Notes: generated from the sequence alone by a model not told the origin. Positions 25,601 through 37,277 are shown, counted from the first letter of the stretch. The stretch: DNA of 64,000 nucleotides from Trichoplusia ni (GCF_003590095.1 NC_039482.1:7767657-7831656), one strand, 5' to 3'. Numbers and translations: made by a program.

Positions 25601-28600
25601 TAAAAATGGGTGGGCCGATTTTGATAAAATTTGAATGGAGTGACATTTAGAAAATGTGGAGGTTTAGATTATTTTTACTGAATATATTATTTTCAGATGC
25701 CTGAAAACAAGGCCCTGTCCGGTTTGTGTGCTGGCATAACTGAGGCCTATGACCTGTTCGGTGTGCCTTCCGCGGTCATCCTGTTTGTGGTCGAAGAAGT
25801 GTCATACAACATTTGTGACCAGAGGTTCCATGAGTTCGAAATCGCTGAGAAGCGACCCGATATCCAGGTTAGTTTTATATCTATACAATATATTGCTTTC
25901 CTATGCATGAGAGCAATAGTTTCGCTTAGTAAGAAGCCTAGAAATGACTGAAGAAATGAAGTCACATAACGCCATCTAGTCTCAAACAAAGCAACATTTG
26001 TTTTAAGAGTATGTAGACAACTGGTGAACATACCTGTATTCTTCCAAATACAGGCATATCCTACTAATATTATAAACGCAAAAGTTTTTATATATGAGTG
26101 TTTGTTACTCTTTCACGCAAAAACCACAGAACGAATTTAGACGAAACTTGGTACACGGATAGTTTATAACGTGGATTAACACAAAGGATAGTAAGTTTTT
26201 AACGTAAGTATTGTATAAAATTAATACAAATCATTGTACTTGCAGATACATAGAAAAACCCTGAACGAGATCTTTGAGGAGACTCATCTTAATGACAAGA
26301 AGCAGCTTATACTGTGAGTAAACGAAAATCGTATTAAAATTTACTTCTTAAAACGGTTTACTCATGCTTTATAGTTCGTATCCCAAAGCCGCTTCAACTC
26401 GATCTAAACGATTACTCCGGTTGGATTCGAGTCTAATCGGGATGGTCCCAAATGTGTCGATAAATATGCAAAACTAAACCGCTTCATCAAATAAAGACAA
26501 AAATAAACTTTTTATAATAACTATCGTGAGACTGATTCATTATTAAAGAATGTAACGGTTTGCTCACGCTTATTTACCGGGGGTGCCCAACTAGTTTCGA
26601 ACCGGAGTGCTTAATCATGAGCTGACGGGGCGGGATCGCGATTCGAATGACGTCATAGACATTAGACTTGGTATACATTCTTTAATACCTAATTTGAACT
26701 AAATAAAGGTGTTGTGACATGTTCCTAGGGACGGCCGTCAAGTGGCAGTGGTGTACTACCGCTCGGGCTACGAGCCGGCGCAGTACCCGAGCTCCAAGGA
26801 GTGGGACGCCAGGCTCAGGGTCGAGAGGTCCACGTAAGTCATCATCATCTGTCTAACGTCTTCCCGAAGCCTATACAACCCCTAGATGTGGCATCAGGCG
26901 AATGATTTCAGTCAAATACAGTAGACCTATGACTACAAGTAACAATAGGGATTTTGAGAATCTTTCTTTTTCGTCTTTAATGCATAACGAATAAGCATCT
27001 TTTATTTGTTTATAAATTGTCCGTAAGTGGAACACTCACGTGACGTCACGATTGTGTATAAATTTTACGATATCGTTACGTTATAATCACGTCTCCTAAA
27101 CCTTGAAGCACGTTCATCTTTGTCAATTTTTGTTGCTCAGAAAAATGCAAGTGTGTGCCTAATGTTTTTTAATTATCTTACAGCTGGACTGAGTAGATAT
27201 TTGCTTTTTATACCAAGTCATCGAGCCTATTGTGAAAGATATCATCCACATCCATTCACTGACACAGCTTTAAAAAATAATTAAATTTCAATAGACTTGG
27301 TTTGTCAGTTTGCGCTGATCAATACAAAAGTATTTATTAATCTGTGTAATGTCATTTTATACTTCTTCATTGATTCTTAATCGTGAAATTACATATTGCA
27401 GTCGTGATCAGTTGATTTCACACAGATTCGGATTCATTATGCTGCGAGATGTAATGCTATAAAGCATTATCATGTCTTTTTTTCAACTTATTGTATAAGC
27501 TTTGAATTTTAATTATAGGTGTAGTTCTAGGTCATTCGCTACTTTTGTAGCGATTACTATTTAAGCGAGTGGAACCCCTAAAAAACACTAGATAATTGCT
27601 CCAAAAAAACTATAACACTGGAATGCCAGAAAAAAATGTATACTTAGCTCCTAATCGTGAATCTTAATGCTTTGAACTAGCGTTGTGAGCAATGATCAAT
27701 CCTACTCTATATGTAGAGAAACATTGTTTAGTCATCGTCCAAATATTTTCAAGGCTGCAGGTATCATACTCAATATCCATTTTTGAAAAACAAATACAAT
27801 TTTTGCTTTAATTATTGTTTGAAAGAATTATCCGCTCTGCGTGGTTACTAACTTAAATTTTAATTACACTATTAAATTACACACACTACTCGCCGTATAA
27901 ACCTTTAATGGAAAGCAACCAAAAAATTCCTCTGCTAGACCATAAAATACACACACTTTATACAGGTAACTAGCGACCTGCCCCGGCTTCGCACGGGTGG
28001 ACATTTATTTTTAAGCTTATTTTCCGGGATAAAATGTAGCCTATACGGATTCGGAAGAATCCCTCCAAGTTATGGTAAAATAAATTTTGATGTCGGTCCA
28101 GTAGTTTTTGAGCCTATTCAATACAAACATACAAAGGTTTCCTCTTTATAATATTAGTATAGATAAAATTAACTAAATGTATTGCAGTGCTATCAAATGC
28201 CCGTCGATTCACTACCAGCTGGCCGGTACTAAGAAGGTGCAACAAGCGCTGGCCTCCCCCGGCGTGCTGGAGCAGTTCATGGGCGGCGGAGCGGCCACCA
28301 GCCGCGTCAGGGACATCTTCACTGGACTCTACTCGCTGGACTTCGATGAGACAGGGGAAAGGGCTGTGGAAATGGCCTTGGCTGATGCTGAGAAGTAAGT
28401 AACAGGCAGTCATCATCATCATCAGCCCATATTCTTAGGTAGTTTTTTTTCGTAGGTATCGTGTCATTGTATCGTGTCGTCACCTGTAATATTATTATGA
28501 TTTTATTATTCTGAAAATTTGGTTTGCTTGTAGAAACTAGCTCTCGAACATAATAAGCCGTATATGAGGACTTGCCAAGTTAGACCTCAGGTTGCAACGA

Positions 28601-29974
28601 CTACCTACTACCCTAACCTATTCTAAGTCATAAGAAGAAAATATATTTTATCTCCCTAAAAAAAACTCGACTGACCATTGGCACCCATTTAGATTTCACT
28701 GTCGTCGTTGCAGTCACAACTGAACTTGGCTCTTATTTCACATTTAAGTTTTTGATGAGAATAAAATATTCGATTAAACTTCTTAGGTTCGTGCTGAAGC
28801 CGCAAAGGGAAGGTGGCGGTAACAACGTGTACGGCGCGGACGTGCGCGATGCCTTGCTCAAGATGCGACACTCGCGGGAGAGGGCCGCCTACATACTCAT
28901 GGAGAGGATACTGCCCCCGCTGGTGAGAAAACTATTTATAAATCGTAGATTTGCTGCTGATAGCTGCCCGCCCGTTACAAATGGAATATGATCCCACAGG
29001 AACATGAAATCGGAATAACAACTACCCTATATGCTAATACAGGATATAAACTATGTGTGGATCAAGGTTCGTTTAAATCCGATCAGTGGTATTTGCGTGA
29101 AAGAGGAAAAAACATCCATACATCTAGATACACTTTCACGGTTATAATATTAGCCGCATACCCTGACTTAAAGTTTCAACCCTTTCCATAATAAATAAAT
29201 GTTTCCTTTTGAGCCTTTGCCGTAGTTGTATTGTTAGAAACGAGCTTATTGTTTCCCCAGGTACCTGGCTACGTAGTTCGGCCGGGCTCGCCGGTGCCGC
29301 CTCCCGTAGTCGACCTGGTCTCCGAACTTGGAATCTTCGGAGTTATCATTGGGTAAGTTAAGTTTAAATTTTCTTCTGTCATTTTACCAACACGACTCAA
29401 TCATATATCAAATACTGCTTTTTTGCATAGATATTATAACTTTTATTGAGGACTTTTAAAATACCTTTATTTAGAATGCAATAATTTTGTAAAAATATGA
29501 CGGGGTAAAAACTAGGTTAGGCTAAGCTTTTAGCCCCATATTTGAAATTGCCAATGATCACGAATATTTCACAATTACTTATATTATGTATTTACATACT
29601 TATACAAGCACGCCAGAACTAAAAACCCGCATGCCTACTAACTCAGTTTTATGCTCACTTAATAAAACGAGGTTTTTACGTAAGATTACGAGTATCTGTA
29701 AGAGTTTAATGTTTTTTTTTATGTTTTAACACGAACCCATTAATTCTTAAATTTCTTTCTTCATTTAACACAACTACAGATCACAAATACAACAGATTTC
29801 CTTAACTCCTAGTAAATAAACTTATTATAATTTTAATTCAACAGGACCAAAGATAAGATCTGCTACAACCGTCAAGTTGGACACATGTTACGTACGAAGC
29901 TGGCGGACGCCAACGAGGGCGGCGTCGCGGCCGGCCTCGGGGCGCTGGACTCGCCTTACCTAGTCGACGCGTAA
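10672..29974 (+). CDS. GSS: glutathione synthetase, 12 exons
   Basis: Cytosolic enzyme joining gamma-glutamylcysteine to glycine with ATP, the last step of glutathione synthesis. Coding exons: 10672-10818, 12311-12406, 12811-12927, 21411-21544, 25272-25314, 25697-25867, 26246-26313, 26729-26833, 28188-28394, 28787-28922, 29261-29352, 29845-29974. All junctions are GT-AG and phases join, giving 481 aa, the usual length. The start is MSQARLTSCIPLPLEHKTL. Visible landmarks are FRSDY (residues 127-131), QVEFNTVAASFG with Glu145 and Asn147 for substrate, YRSGYEP (269-275), CPSIHYQLAGTKKVQQ, the ATP-binding glycine loop REGGGNNVYG (370-379) and the C-terminal Ala/Gly lid GGVAAGLGALDSPYLV. No key residue is missing. 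Intron 3 (8.5 kb) and intron 4 (3.7 kb) are swollen with repeats. Confidence 0.95.
11946..12003 (-). mobile_element. LINE 3'-end stub (RTE-like)
   Basis: On the minus strand it reads KWKKSGEAFAQQWDIP, matching the C-terminal end of RTE-like reverse transcriptases (EAFAQQWD). It lies in glutathione synthetase intron 1, antisense to the gene. Confidence 0.6.
12651..12770 (+). mobile_element. SINE family 2, 3' part
   Basis: It carries GATCCACGAATGCTTGTTCTG and the CGCGACACAAGGATTAAAT end that recurs, complete or partial, near 51161 and 55104 (related copies near 61509 and 62690). It lies in glutathione synthetase intron 2. Confidence 0.65.
13722..13850. repeat. family A MITE-like palindrome
   Basis: The arms CGGTTTACTCACGCCTATTTAT and ATAAATAGGCGAGTAATGAG with GTAAACCATTGCATCAT flank a core GAAACTAGTCGGGCGA. 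This is the most complete hairpin copy of the family, which recurs near 26350, 26540, 38274, 39930, 43660, 45735 and 47268. Confidence 0.7.
15588..15650. repeat. family C short palindrome
   Basis: GAGGAAGCGAGAAAGCGC is opposed by GAGCGGCATCTCTCTT. It resembles the better copy at 43848. Confidence 0.4.
15889..15990 (+). repeat. family B interspersed repeat
   Basis: It contains GGGCAAAGGCAGAAACTTGG and GACACTCCCTTCAGCTC followed by a Gly-rich GGGAGGAG. It corresponds to the reverse complement of 47468-47600. Any open frame here is a by-product. Confidence 0.5.
20865..20958 (-). mobile_element. 5'-truncated RTE-like LINE stub with target duplication
   Basis: The minus strand reads ESWKDLGEAFAQQWDTVG, a stop and a poly(A) tract (T run at 20864-20877). 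The 12-bp direct repeat TATTGTAATGCT stands on both sides (20853-20864 and 20959-20970). This is a textbook target-primed insertion shortened to about 94 bp, in glutathione synthetase intron 3, antisense to the gene. Confidence 0.88.
22689..22719. repeat. perfect 14-bp-arm hairpin
   Basis: TACACGTTTATTAT and ATAATAAACGTGTA are separated by GTT. Perfect complement, in intron 4 of glutathione synthetase. Confidence 0.85.
24427..24464. repeat. perfect 17-bp-arm hairpin with 4-base loop
   Basis: Arms GCCGCAGATCGTTTAGA and TCTAAACGATCTGCGGC enclose GGCG. The pairing is perfect and GC-richer than its surroundings. No family member is seen elsewhere in the window. Confidence 0.92.
24822..25062 (-). 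mobile_element. tRNA-derived SINE (family 1), complete
   Basis: On the minus strand it starts ACCTCCGTGGTCGAGTGGCG (box A-like TGGTCGAGTGG). It continues with box B GGTTCGATCCCCGGTCGGG and a unique body, and ends in an A-rich tail (T run 24822-24840). A second copy stands at 56171-56397. It is not a functional tRNA: no acceptor stem closes. Confidence 0.9.
25370..25520. repeat. interspersed repeat (TTTCATAAGAATCGGT type)
   Basis: CAAAATTTCATAAGAATCGG then TCGAGTTGTTTCGGAGG is a motif string typical of non-autonomous lepidopteran elements. A weaker copy stands at about 31040-31110. It lies in glutathione synthetase intron 5. Confidence 0.45.
25968..26045 (-). mobile_element. SINE family 3, 3' fragment
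   Basis: AACGCCATCTAGTCTCAAAC and the TAGACAACTGGTGAACATAC stretch match the 3' half of the copies at 33611 and 38608. Confidence 0.65.
26054..26190 (+). mobile_element. Helitron-like 5' end fragment
   Basis: TCCTACTAATATTATAAACG, then CACAGAACGAATTTAGACGA, resembles the 5' end of lepidopteran non-autonomous Helitrons. No CTAGT end follows. It lies in glutathione synthetase intron 6. Confidence 0.5.
26350..26470. repeat. family A MITE-like, degraded
   Basis: CGGTTTACTCATGC and GTCTAATCGGGATGGTCCC are recognisable against the 13722 copy. Strongly diverged. Confidence 0.4.
26535..26695. repeat. family A MITE-like
   Basis: CATTATTAAAGAATGTAACG, GTTTGCTCACGCTTATTTAC, CAACTAGTTTCGAACC and AATCATGAGCTGACG follow in family order. 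Intron 7 of glutathione synthetase. Confidence 0.65.
27969..28164 (-). mobile_element. Helitron-like non-autonomous element
   Basis: Reverse-complemented, it starts ATCTATACTAATATTATAAA and ends CCCGTGCGAAGCCGGGGCAG then GTCGCTAGTT: the TC start and CTAG-type end with a GC-rich hairpin just before it. Its edge is only about 23 bp from the acceptor of glutathione synthetase exon 9 (28188). Confidence 0.75.
28961..29163 (-). mobile_element. non-autonomous element fragment (CCCGCCCGTTACAAAT type)
   Basis: Shares CCCGCCCGTTACAAAT, then CATGAAATCGG, GTTTAAATCC and GTGAAAGAGG in order with 32945-33130. It lies in glutathione synthetase intron 10. Confidence 0.6.
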
Positions 29975-32088
29975 TGACATAAGCTACGGTATACGCTAAC
30001 GTGATTTTAAACCTTATCGTAAAGGCATAAGTCTTGGATTGAATTAAAAGCAGAGTTATAAAGAGCTTTATTGATTGCAAGTAGGTAATGGTAAGTCAAA
30101 ATAATATGTCGTGAAATCTACTGCCACTGTCGGTAAGATATTGATTGACTTATAGCTTTGACAGCTGGTATGTTTTTTGATCAGAATTTGAATTATGCGT
30201 GTGTTAAAATAAGGTTTAAAATCGATTTAGCACTTTTCATGCCACCTTTGCGGTGACCACATAATTGCATTCTGAGATGTCAATAATAGAAAGAAATATT
30301 TTTCAAACGGCGTGTGAATGGTTTACTGAACTAAGCTCTATTATCAAACAGTTTTAACTGGACTTACGTGTCTTATTTCGAACTACCAAGCTTGGATTCT
30401 GACGTCCGGCTTAACAGTAACAAATACTTAAACAGTATCCTCCAAGAATGCGGCGTGAGGTTTTAAGCTGGGTGCGAAAGTAGGTCACTAAAGTCTTAAC
30501 ATTCTATATACATAAATAAGTTGGTAAATGGATCACAAAGTACTAAATGCAAGATTAAAATGATAACAAATTACACCAAATAGTATTTTCACCAAATAGA
30601 GCTTAGTCTAGTATTTTAAAAAAATACTGTAAAATAAGAATTGGGTATTTGAACCTAGTTTTTAAAACCTTTGTGCCTGTTGTGGTTTAAACCTAAATTG
30701 ATTCTAAGAGTTAACAACTGTAGACTTTGTACATTTTTTTTAAGTAAGGAGGTTCGGGCTAGTTTAGAAAAAAACTCCGTAATTAAATTTGCTAGTATTA
30801 GTATAAATTAGCATTTTATCAATGGTTTTCTTAACTTTGATTTATTGAAGTACAAAAAGAACTTGATTATTTAATAATTTAAACTTTAATTCGTTCATTT
30901 TACCCGTTTCTGTTCCCATTAACCCTACTTTAGAAGATAGTAATTGTCTAATTTGACCGTTTACCTTTACGCACAACTGTTATCTGTGTCCCATGACTTC
31001 GTCTTTATTTATTTTCAAACTGAGAAAGTCGAAGTCCCATCAAAATCGGTCAAGCTGTCGCAGAGATTGACTCGTACAAACAAACAAATACAATTTCATT
31101 TTTTACTTAAATACGTAACAATACGGTTTGCGTTTAGTTTAGTAAATTTAAACCCGAATTTTAATTTTAAATATAGGATTATAATTGTAAACATTCGATA
31201 GTATAATTTTACGTAATTTTTTACTCTAAAATAGCCTTTATACTGAAGTAATTAAAATAAGAAATTTAATTTTACCATATTTTGACATTACCAATTTAAA
31301 AAAAACATTAAACGGCGTATTTGCGTTGAAAAACAAATCAAATTATGTTAAAACAAAAAAAATAGGAAGAACCAAAAATATTATGTTTTGCAATATTTTA
31401 TGCCTTATAATAATTATAATTTAAATATTTTATTTACATTCCGTTAATATTTTCTGGGTTTGGATTGTATGAAATCGCTAAACGTATTTTTAAATCTAGG
31501 AACAACGCATTTGTTTTTAATGTGGCCAAAAATCGGGCTGTAGGGACCTACATACATAGCATTTATAAATAGTATCTATAAAAGTGTTATTGCATCGTAC
31601 GTTCAGCGAATCCATACATAGATATGAAATAATTGTTCTTAAGATAGACTTTTAAAATGTAAGGAACGTGAAACAAATGTTAGGGCTAACTTTGAAAGAT
31701 AATATTATTGTAAAATTATATTCTAGAGTAATATTCTTGCAGTTGAGGAAGAGAGATGACACTATCCAATGTACTGCGCTGTCACAATTCCCACACACAC
31801 ACAGGTTTTATCCACATTGCAGAGTATGTTTTAGCCCCAATGCTTGTTTCACGTTGCCAAAGATCCGTGGTGCTGCACAATGAATAGATGTAATTCTTTA
31901 TATGTTTTTAATAACTCACATGGAAATAAAGCAGTTGACTTTATTTTGCTTTTTTATTTGAATGTGTCTGAGGTATTTTCCTATACACCTTTGTTCTAAT
32001 GTAGCTCACCCGAGCATACTTCGATGAGCGGTATTTTTTTTTAATGTAGATGAAATGAGAAACCAAAATAAAAATTTCGAATAAAGTA
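29975..32088. other. downstream region between convergent glutathione synthetase and NDUFA10
   Basis: Candidate plus-strand poly(A) signals are ATTAAA at 30043-30048 and AATAAA at 31925-31930. A family C-like stretch lies at about 31738. No gene is seen. Confidence 0.5.
31738..31790. repeat. family C short palindrome, degraded
   Basis: GTTGAGGAAGAGAGATGACACT and GTACTGCGCTGTCA recall the 43848 copy. Confidence 0.35.
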
Positions 32089-32094
32089 TTTATT
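32089..32094 (-). promoter_or_regulatory. poly(A) signal of NDUFA10
   Basis: AATAAA on the minus strand, about 42 bases after the NDUFA10 stop codon. Confidence 0.6.
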
Positions 32095-32135
32095 TAAATT
32101 ATATTAACAAAACCTTCTACATAGACCGTCTAAAT

Positions 32136-35100
32136 TTAGATGTATTCAGTGTATTTGGACATCTTGGATTTGAATAGCACGGACTCCCCGGGAGTGTAGC
32201 CCTCCATGTGCTGGAACATCGGGTGCGCGTCGATGACCTGCCAACGAAAGAAAGACACGTCAAGATAGTTCTAGACGAGAGGTTCACTGCCAAACCTACC
32301 CATACTGGTTTGGTTCCGTTTTGATTTTGATTCTCTCCCAATCCTGACCCCAATCTTTATTAGATTAAAACTGAACTCCATTCCGCCGGGAGTAAACCTT
32401 ATACAACTAGATTTTAATGAATCTAGGGTTTTATCCAGACAATCATCGATTACTACCCAAGGTGAAGTAGAAATACGCAGCCAATTCAGTCATATTATTT
32501 TGCTACTCCATCCGAAAACAATGAACAACTTTCTCAAAGAAATAAGTTAATATATTTGCTTAAACAAATGGTCTGCTGATATTAATTTTGTAACTTTAAG
32601 CAATCACTTATAACTCAGTCATGTTTTAAAAATCTCTTTCGTCGATTATTTAGATAATTTGTCTAATATACAAGCGTCACTCACCCTTTGCCTCTCATAA
32701 GCGTCATCAGGACTTGTGATAAGTTCTGGCACATCTAGTTTCGGGATGCCGAACAGGTTCATGAGATAGTGCTTCTGGTTTGTGTACAGCATGCGCTTGT
32801 CCGCCCACTCCATCTCGCGGGGCAGGCGCCAGTCCTTCATCTTGGGCTCCTCGCGCTCCGTGTACTGGTCGAAGTTCAGACGCTCGATGTCTTCAACGAC
32901 CTGTTGATGATGTTTTGTAAATATTAGTAGATGTTGCTAACAGGCCCGCCCGTTACAAATCGAAAATGATGCCACGGGAACATAAAATCGGGATAAAACT
33001 ATCACAGGATAGTTTGCGTTATTAACTTAAATAAACTATCAGTGTAACAAGTTTAGTTTAAATCCATTTAGTGGGTTTTGTGTGAAAGAGGAACATCCAT
33101 AAATACTTTCGCGTTTATAATGTTAATAGTAGTATTGATAGCCGGACCGCGTAAACAAATTTTAGGAGAACACCGTGAAATGGTTCACGATAGAACAGTC
33201 TGGCGTCAAATGGTGGAGATGTTTAGAATAGAATAGAATATTCTTTATTTTACACCATATAATGACAATAGCGAAATGGTCTTTGTTCAGCAATGCGATT
33301 CAAATTACGTTGGTATTTCTCGAAATAAACCAGTAGTACCTATGACTATGAGCTGTGAACTTACGTAATAATTCTAAATCCCTGTAACTATGGTATGCAA
33401 TAAAGGATTAAATTGAATATAACAATGAACTCTTCCTAAACGGCTGCTTTTTTTACGCGTTGATGTACCGAGATGGATAATTTTGATTCACAAATCAGTC
33501 CAACCGATCTAAGTTAGCTAGTATAACGCATAGGATACAAAAAAATACCGTAAATATATTTTGGTGCAAGAACAGAATTTTAAGAATAAATAAATATTCC
33601 ACAACTTTAACACAACGCCATCTAGTCTCAAACTAAGCAGAGCTTGTATTATGAGTACTAGACAACTGATAAACATACTTATATATTTCTAAATACATAC
33701 ACACTATAGATAAATTACACCCAGACATAGAACAAATGATCGTGCTCATTACACAAACATTTGTCCTGGGTGGGAATCGAATCCACAACCTCCAGTATAG
33801 CAGTCTTGAGTCTGGTATTGAAGAGTATTGAGAATCATGGAAGGATTTAGGGGAGGACTTTTCAGAGGCCTTACAGACGGAAAGAGTAGTGATTAGTCTT
33901 AGAAAAATTAAATAAAAATAGAGGAGATTGCAATACATACGACTTCAACGTCACCGCCGCCACTCCAGTCGTACACGAGCAGCTCGGCGTGCGTAGCGAT
34001 GTCGCGGAGATACTTGTTCTTGTACTGACGCTCCATCTCAGTCAGGAAGTCCTTCGTGAGGGCCTTGCCATTCACCTCATGGTCATGCTTCCTAGTCTTG
34101 ATCGCTTCCTCCACCTGCAATGTTATAAGTGTGATGTATTCTTGAATATGATATTAAATATTTGAATATGTCATTCAAATAAAGAGGATGAAGATGGATG
34201 CATATTGCTATCTCAGGCTTTTTGTATGACAGGTAGCTGTATAGATTATAAGAAAGAAGTGGATGGTTACCTAATAGCAAATAATGTTTTGGTATGAACA
34301 TGTATAAGGTAAATCCTTTGTATTCAGAAATCAAACCAAAACTTTATCTACTATTTTCCAAGCCATTATGGGTTTAAAATAGTTTTAGGTTAAGAGTTGT
34401 TTAGAATATCAGATGATTTACTTAAATATTTAGTATTTTCAAGTAAAAAAACAATTGCAAAAAGGGTCATCTAACCTTGCTAACAGGAACATCCAAATAT
34501 ATGACCAAGTGAGGTCTCATCAACTCCTCAAGGGTGTTCATCCTGAGCTCATAGTACACGGACCTGACTCCACGGCTTAAGAACTTCTGCTTGTACATGG
34601 CCTCCAAGAACACAAAGTCAGAGTAGGGAGACCTCTCCAACACAACACCCTGCCCAGTGTTGAACACATGGGCTAATGCATCAATGTACTGGCTGTAGCG
34701 AGCAATGTACATCATGAGCTGGTAGTTACCGACCAGGCGGTGATTAGGAGTCAGGTTAAAGTTGACATGGTCGAATGTTCTCGTGTCTTCAGGGATCTCG
34801 GGGTCGAACATCCTCAGATCGTAGCCATTCGGACGCACGTAATGGATGTCCATGTTTGCTTCGACAAAATGTTTCATGTTCAGGTCGTCAGCCAGCGCGG
34901 CCGCGAACTCCGTCTTGCCGGACGCAACGGGACCCTCGACCACGATAACTTTGGAGTTGTCATCGAACCTGTGGGTCGTGCGGTCGAACAAACTCCTCAG
35001 CCAGGTATAGTCCTTCGTTTCATAGTCGAAAGGTGCTGGTTTAGGGGGAGGAGGAGGAAGCGACTCCCTCAGCGTCTTACCAGAGATGTTACGGTTCTGC

Positions 35101-35180
35101 ACGTACGAGCAAGCCGCTATTTTACAACCCTGGCTAGGGCTGAGCACTTTAACAATTGCAGTTTTAATTAGTGTAGACAT
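32136..35180 (-). CDS. ND-42: NADH dehydrogenase (ubiquinone) 1 alpha subcomplex subunit 10, mitochondrial
   Basis: Accessory subunit of respiratory complex I (NDUFA10; ND-42 in Drosophila), on the matrix side of the inner membrane. Exons in gene order: 35180-34476, 34114-33941, 32900-32685, 32237-32136; all GT-AG, each ending in phase 0, giving 398 aa. The N terminus has the basic, Ser/Ala-rich look of a mitochondrial targeting peptide, followed by a proline run (residues 42-47). The core is of deoxynucleoside kinase fold: P-loop GPVASGKT (83-90) and ERSPYSDFVF (182-191). The family is thought to have lost kinase function in favour of structure. It diverges from PNO1 and converges on glutathione synthetase. 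Intron 3 (32901-33940) holds a SINE and a non-autonomous element. Confidence 0.95.
32945..33130 (-). mobile_element. non-autonomous element fragment, second copy
   Basis: CCCGCCCGTTACAAAT, then CATAAAATCGGGATAAAAC, GTTTAAATCC and GTGAAAGAGG, as at 28961. In an NDUFA10 intron. Confidence 0.6.
33611..33830 (-). mobile_element. SINE family 3
   Basis: Reverse-complemented, the tRNA-like box B (GGATTCGATTCCCACCCAGG) precedes a body ending AGACTAGATGGCGTTG. The box A part is degraded. In an NDUFA10 intron. Confidence 0.75.
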
Positions 35181-35878
35181 TTTGATTTGAGGTATCTTCA
35201 GTTGTGTGATACCTAAAACATTTACGCCATGAGATTATTATGTTTCTAAATTTAATTTGTTGTATTTATGATCAGGATTTCTTACCTCTAATCAATTCAT
35301 AATAACAAAAAAATATTCTACAGAACTTGTGACATAACCATTCACAAAGGTAACGTTCAAACTCCAAGAAGGTGTGAAGCCTGCTTATTGGAAATAAAAA
35401 TAAATCACTGATTACGATTTTAATGTCTCTATTCAAGAGTTGTACAAGTTAAAATTTAATGGTATCCCATAATAAATTTTAATTTTATTTCTAATTATTA
35501 CTTAAATAAATAACTTCAGGCAAAATAAATTCATTATTTTATGTAGTTTATGAACGTAGCCCTTTTTGTTTCATATAATACTATTAATAGTATTCATTCT
35601 GTTGAGTCAATCAAGATTGAATTAATTTGTGTGTTTTAACAAACAAATAAAAAAAAACCACAAAATTCACAGATTTTTGAACAGCTGAAACATCCCTTCT
35701 ATTTATTTCCGTCTTGTTTTTAATCTACGTGAGACTTTTTCGGCTGACGTTTCGACTGTCCCTGTTTTGGACGAACTGTCACTGAGTTCTTTTAATCTGT
35801 GATTATCTAAAAAGCCATGTGAGAATTGTTATTTTGCAACAAATTGAACAAAATAATCACTTTAATTAATTTAGAAAC
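35181..35878. promoter_or_regulatory. divergent promoter region of NDUFA10 and PNO1
   Basis: The two ATGs stand 698 bp apart on opposite strands, and no other gene lies between them. The region is AT-rich with a GC-richer island at about 35725-35785 (GGCTGACGTTTCGACTGTC, then CTGTCACTGAG). Shared regulation is inferred from layout only. Confidence 0.5.
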
Positions 35879-37277
35879 ATGACGGACAAAACGGAATCAA
35901 ACATGGAAACTGGAAACATAAATATCGATGAGTTCTTACCTGCGAAAAAGACAGTGAAATTGAAAAATATGAAGCGAAGAGCAATATCGGAATCTGGCGA
36001 AGGTATGGATGTGGAAGAACATAATGGTATCCAAGGGAAGGCGAAACACAACCGTTCGAAGGCTAAAAAGAAGAGAAACACGGAACCTAATGAATCTAAG
36101 GAGAATATGAGGAAAATTGCTGTCCCTGCACACAGGTATATAACCTCAAAATGTATATTTTCATACTAATATTTATTTACTTCATGCCTACGCGTAAATA
36201 AGTATGAAATTTAAAAACAAGTTCGTAAATATCGTCCTTTCGCTACAAACAGTAAAAGTATCCTGTTTACAAATAATATGCGTAATATGTAGAACAATAA
36301 CAGTTAAGTCAAAATGTTTGTTTATTTCTATTTGTGTATCTAGCGATAATATAACCATTTTAGACTGTTACATAACATACAATGAGTAATCCTCAACAAC
36401 CCTTTTAAAGTAGTAATTGATAAATAAAAATATATTAATAAAAATGCTTAAATTTACAGATACACACCTCTTAAAGAAAATTGGTTGAAGATCTTCACTC
36501 CTATAGTGGAACACCTGCTGCTGCAAGCAAGATTCAACACTAAAACACGTAATGTCGAAATCAAAGTTGGTCCTGAAACTAAAGACATTGCTAACTTACA
36601 GAAAGCTGCGGATTTTGTTAAGGTAACTACTTATAATAATATACAATACTGTTTCCCGACTTTGGCAGGGATGAAGATGTATTTTTTGACAGTTTAATAA
36701 TACAGACATGGATTGTTTATTGTTTACCTTTTTTCAAGTATCAATCTTCTTGTCTTCATGTGATTCTGTATTTTGAATGTTGCTGAAATCAATAATGGTC
36801 TTAAATCCATATTGCAGGTGTTTATTTATATGTAAACAGTGTAATACTGTGAAATTGTAAGCCAAACCTAAATTGAGTTTATATCTTAGTGTAAAAAATA
36901 ATGTGTAATTAAGTTTGTTTTAATTTTAACAGGCGTTTATCTACGGATTCGAAGTCGACGACGCGCTCGCCCTCCTCAGACTAGACGACTTATTTGTCGA
37001 GTCATTCGAAGTCAAAGATGTGAAAACCTTAAATGGCGACCATCTGAGCCGCGCCATCGGCCGCTTGGCGGGAAAAGCTGGCCGGACGAAATTCACCATA
37101 GAGAACGTTACGAAAACCAGAATAGTGTTGGCAGACTCGAAAATTCACATCCTTGGCAGTTATCAAAATATTGCACTGGCAAGACGGGCTGTGTGTAACC
37201 TCATTATGGGTTCTCCACCTTCCAAAGTATATGGAAATCTACGAAATGTTGCCAACAGAGTTGCCGAGAGGTTTTAA
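35879..37277 (+). CDS. pno1: PNO1, RNA-binding small-subunit ribosome biogenesis factor
   Basis: KH-domain protein of the nucleolus and pre-40S particle; partner of the NOB1 nuclease that matures the 18S rRNA 3' end. Exons: 35879-36135, 36460-36622, 36933-37277, with GT-AG junctions and phases that join, giving 254 aa, the usual length. The N-terminal third is charged and low in complexity (Lys-rich KAKKKRNTEP). The conserved part begins PAHRYTPLKENWLKIFTPI, continues through NVEIKVGPETKD and the KAFIYGFEVDDALALLRLDD block, then the C-terminal KH fold with GRLAGKAGRTKFTIEN and MGSPPSKVYGNLRNVA, and ends RVAERF. Nothing essential is missing. An AATAAA (37283-37288) starts six bases after the stop. 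Confidence 0.95.

Noticed and set aside
34740..35171. 143-aa plus-strand frame
   Set aside because: It is the antisense shadow of NDUFA10 exon 1; no motif and no start support.
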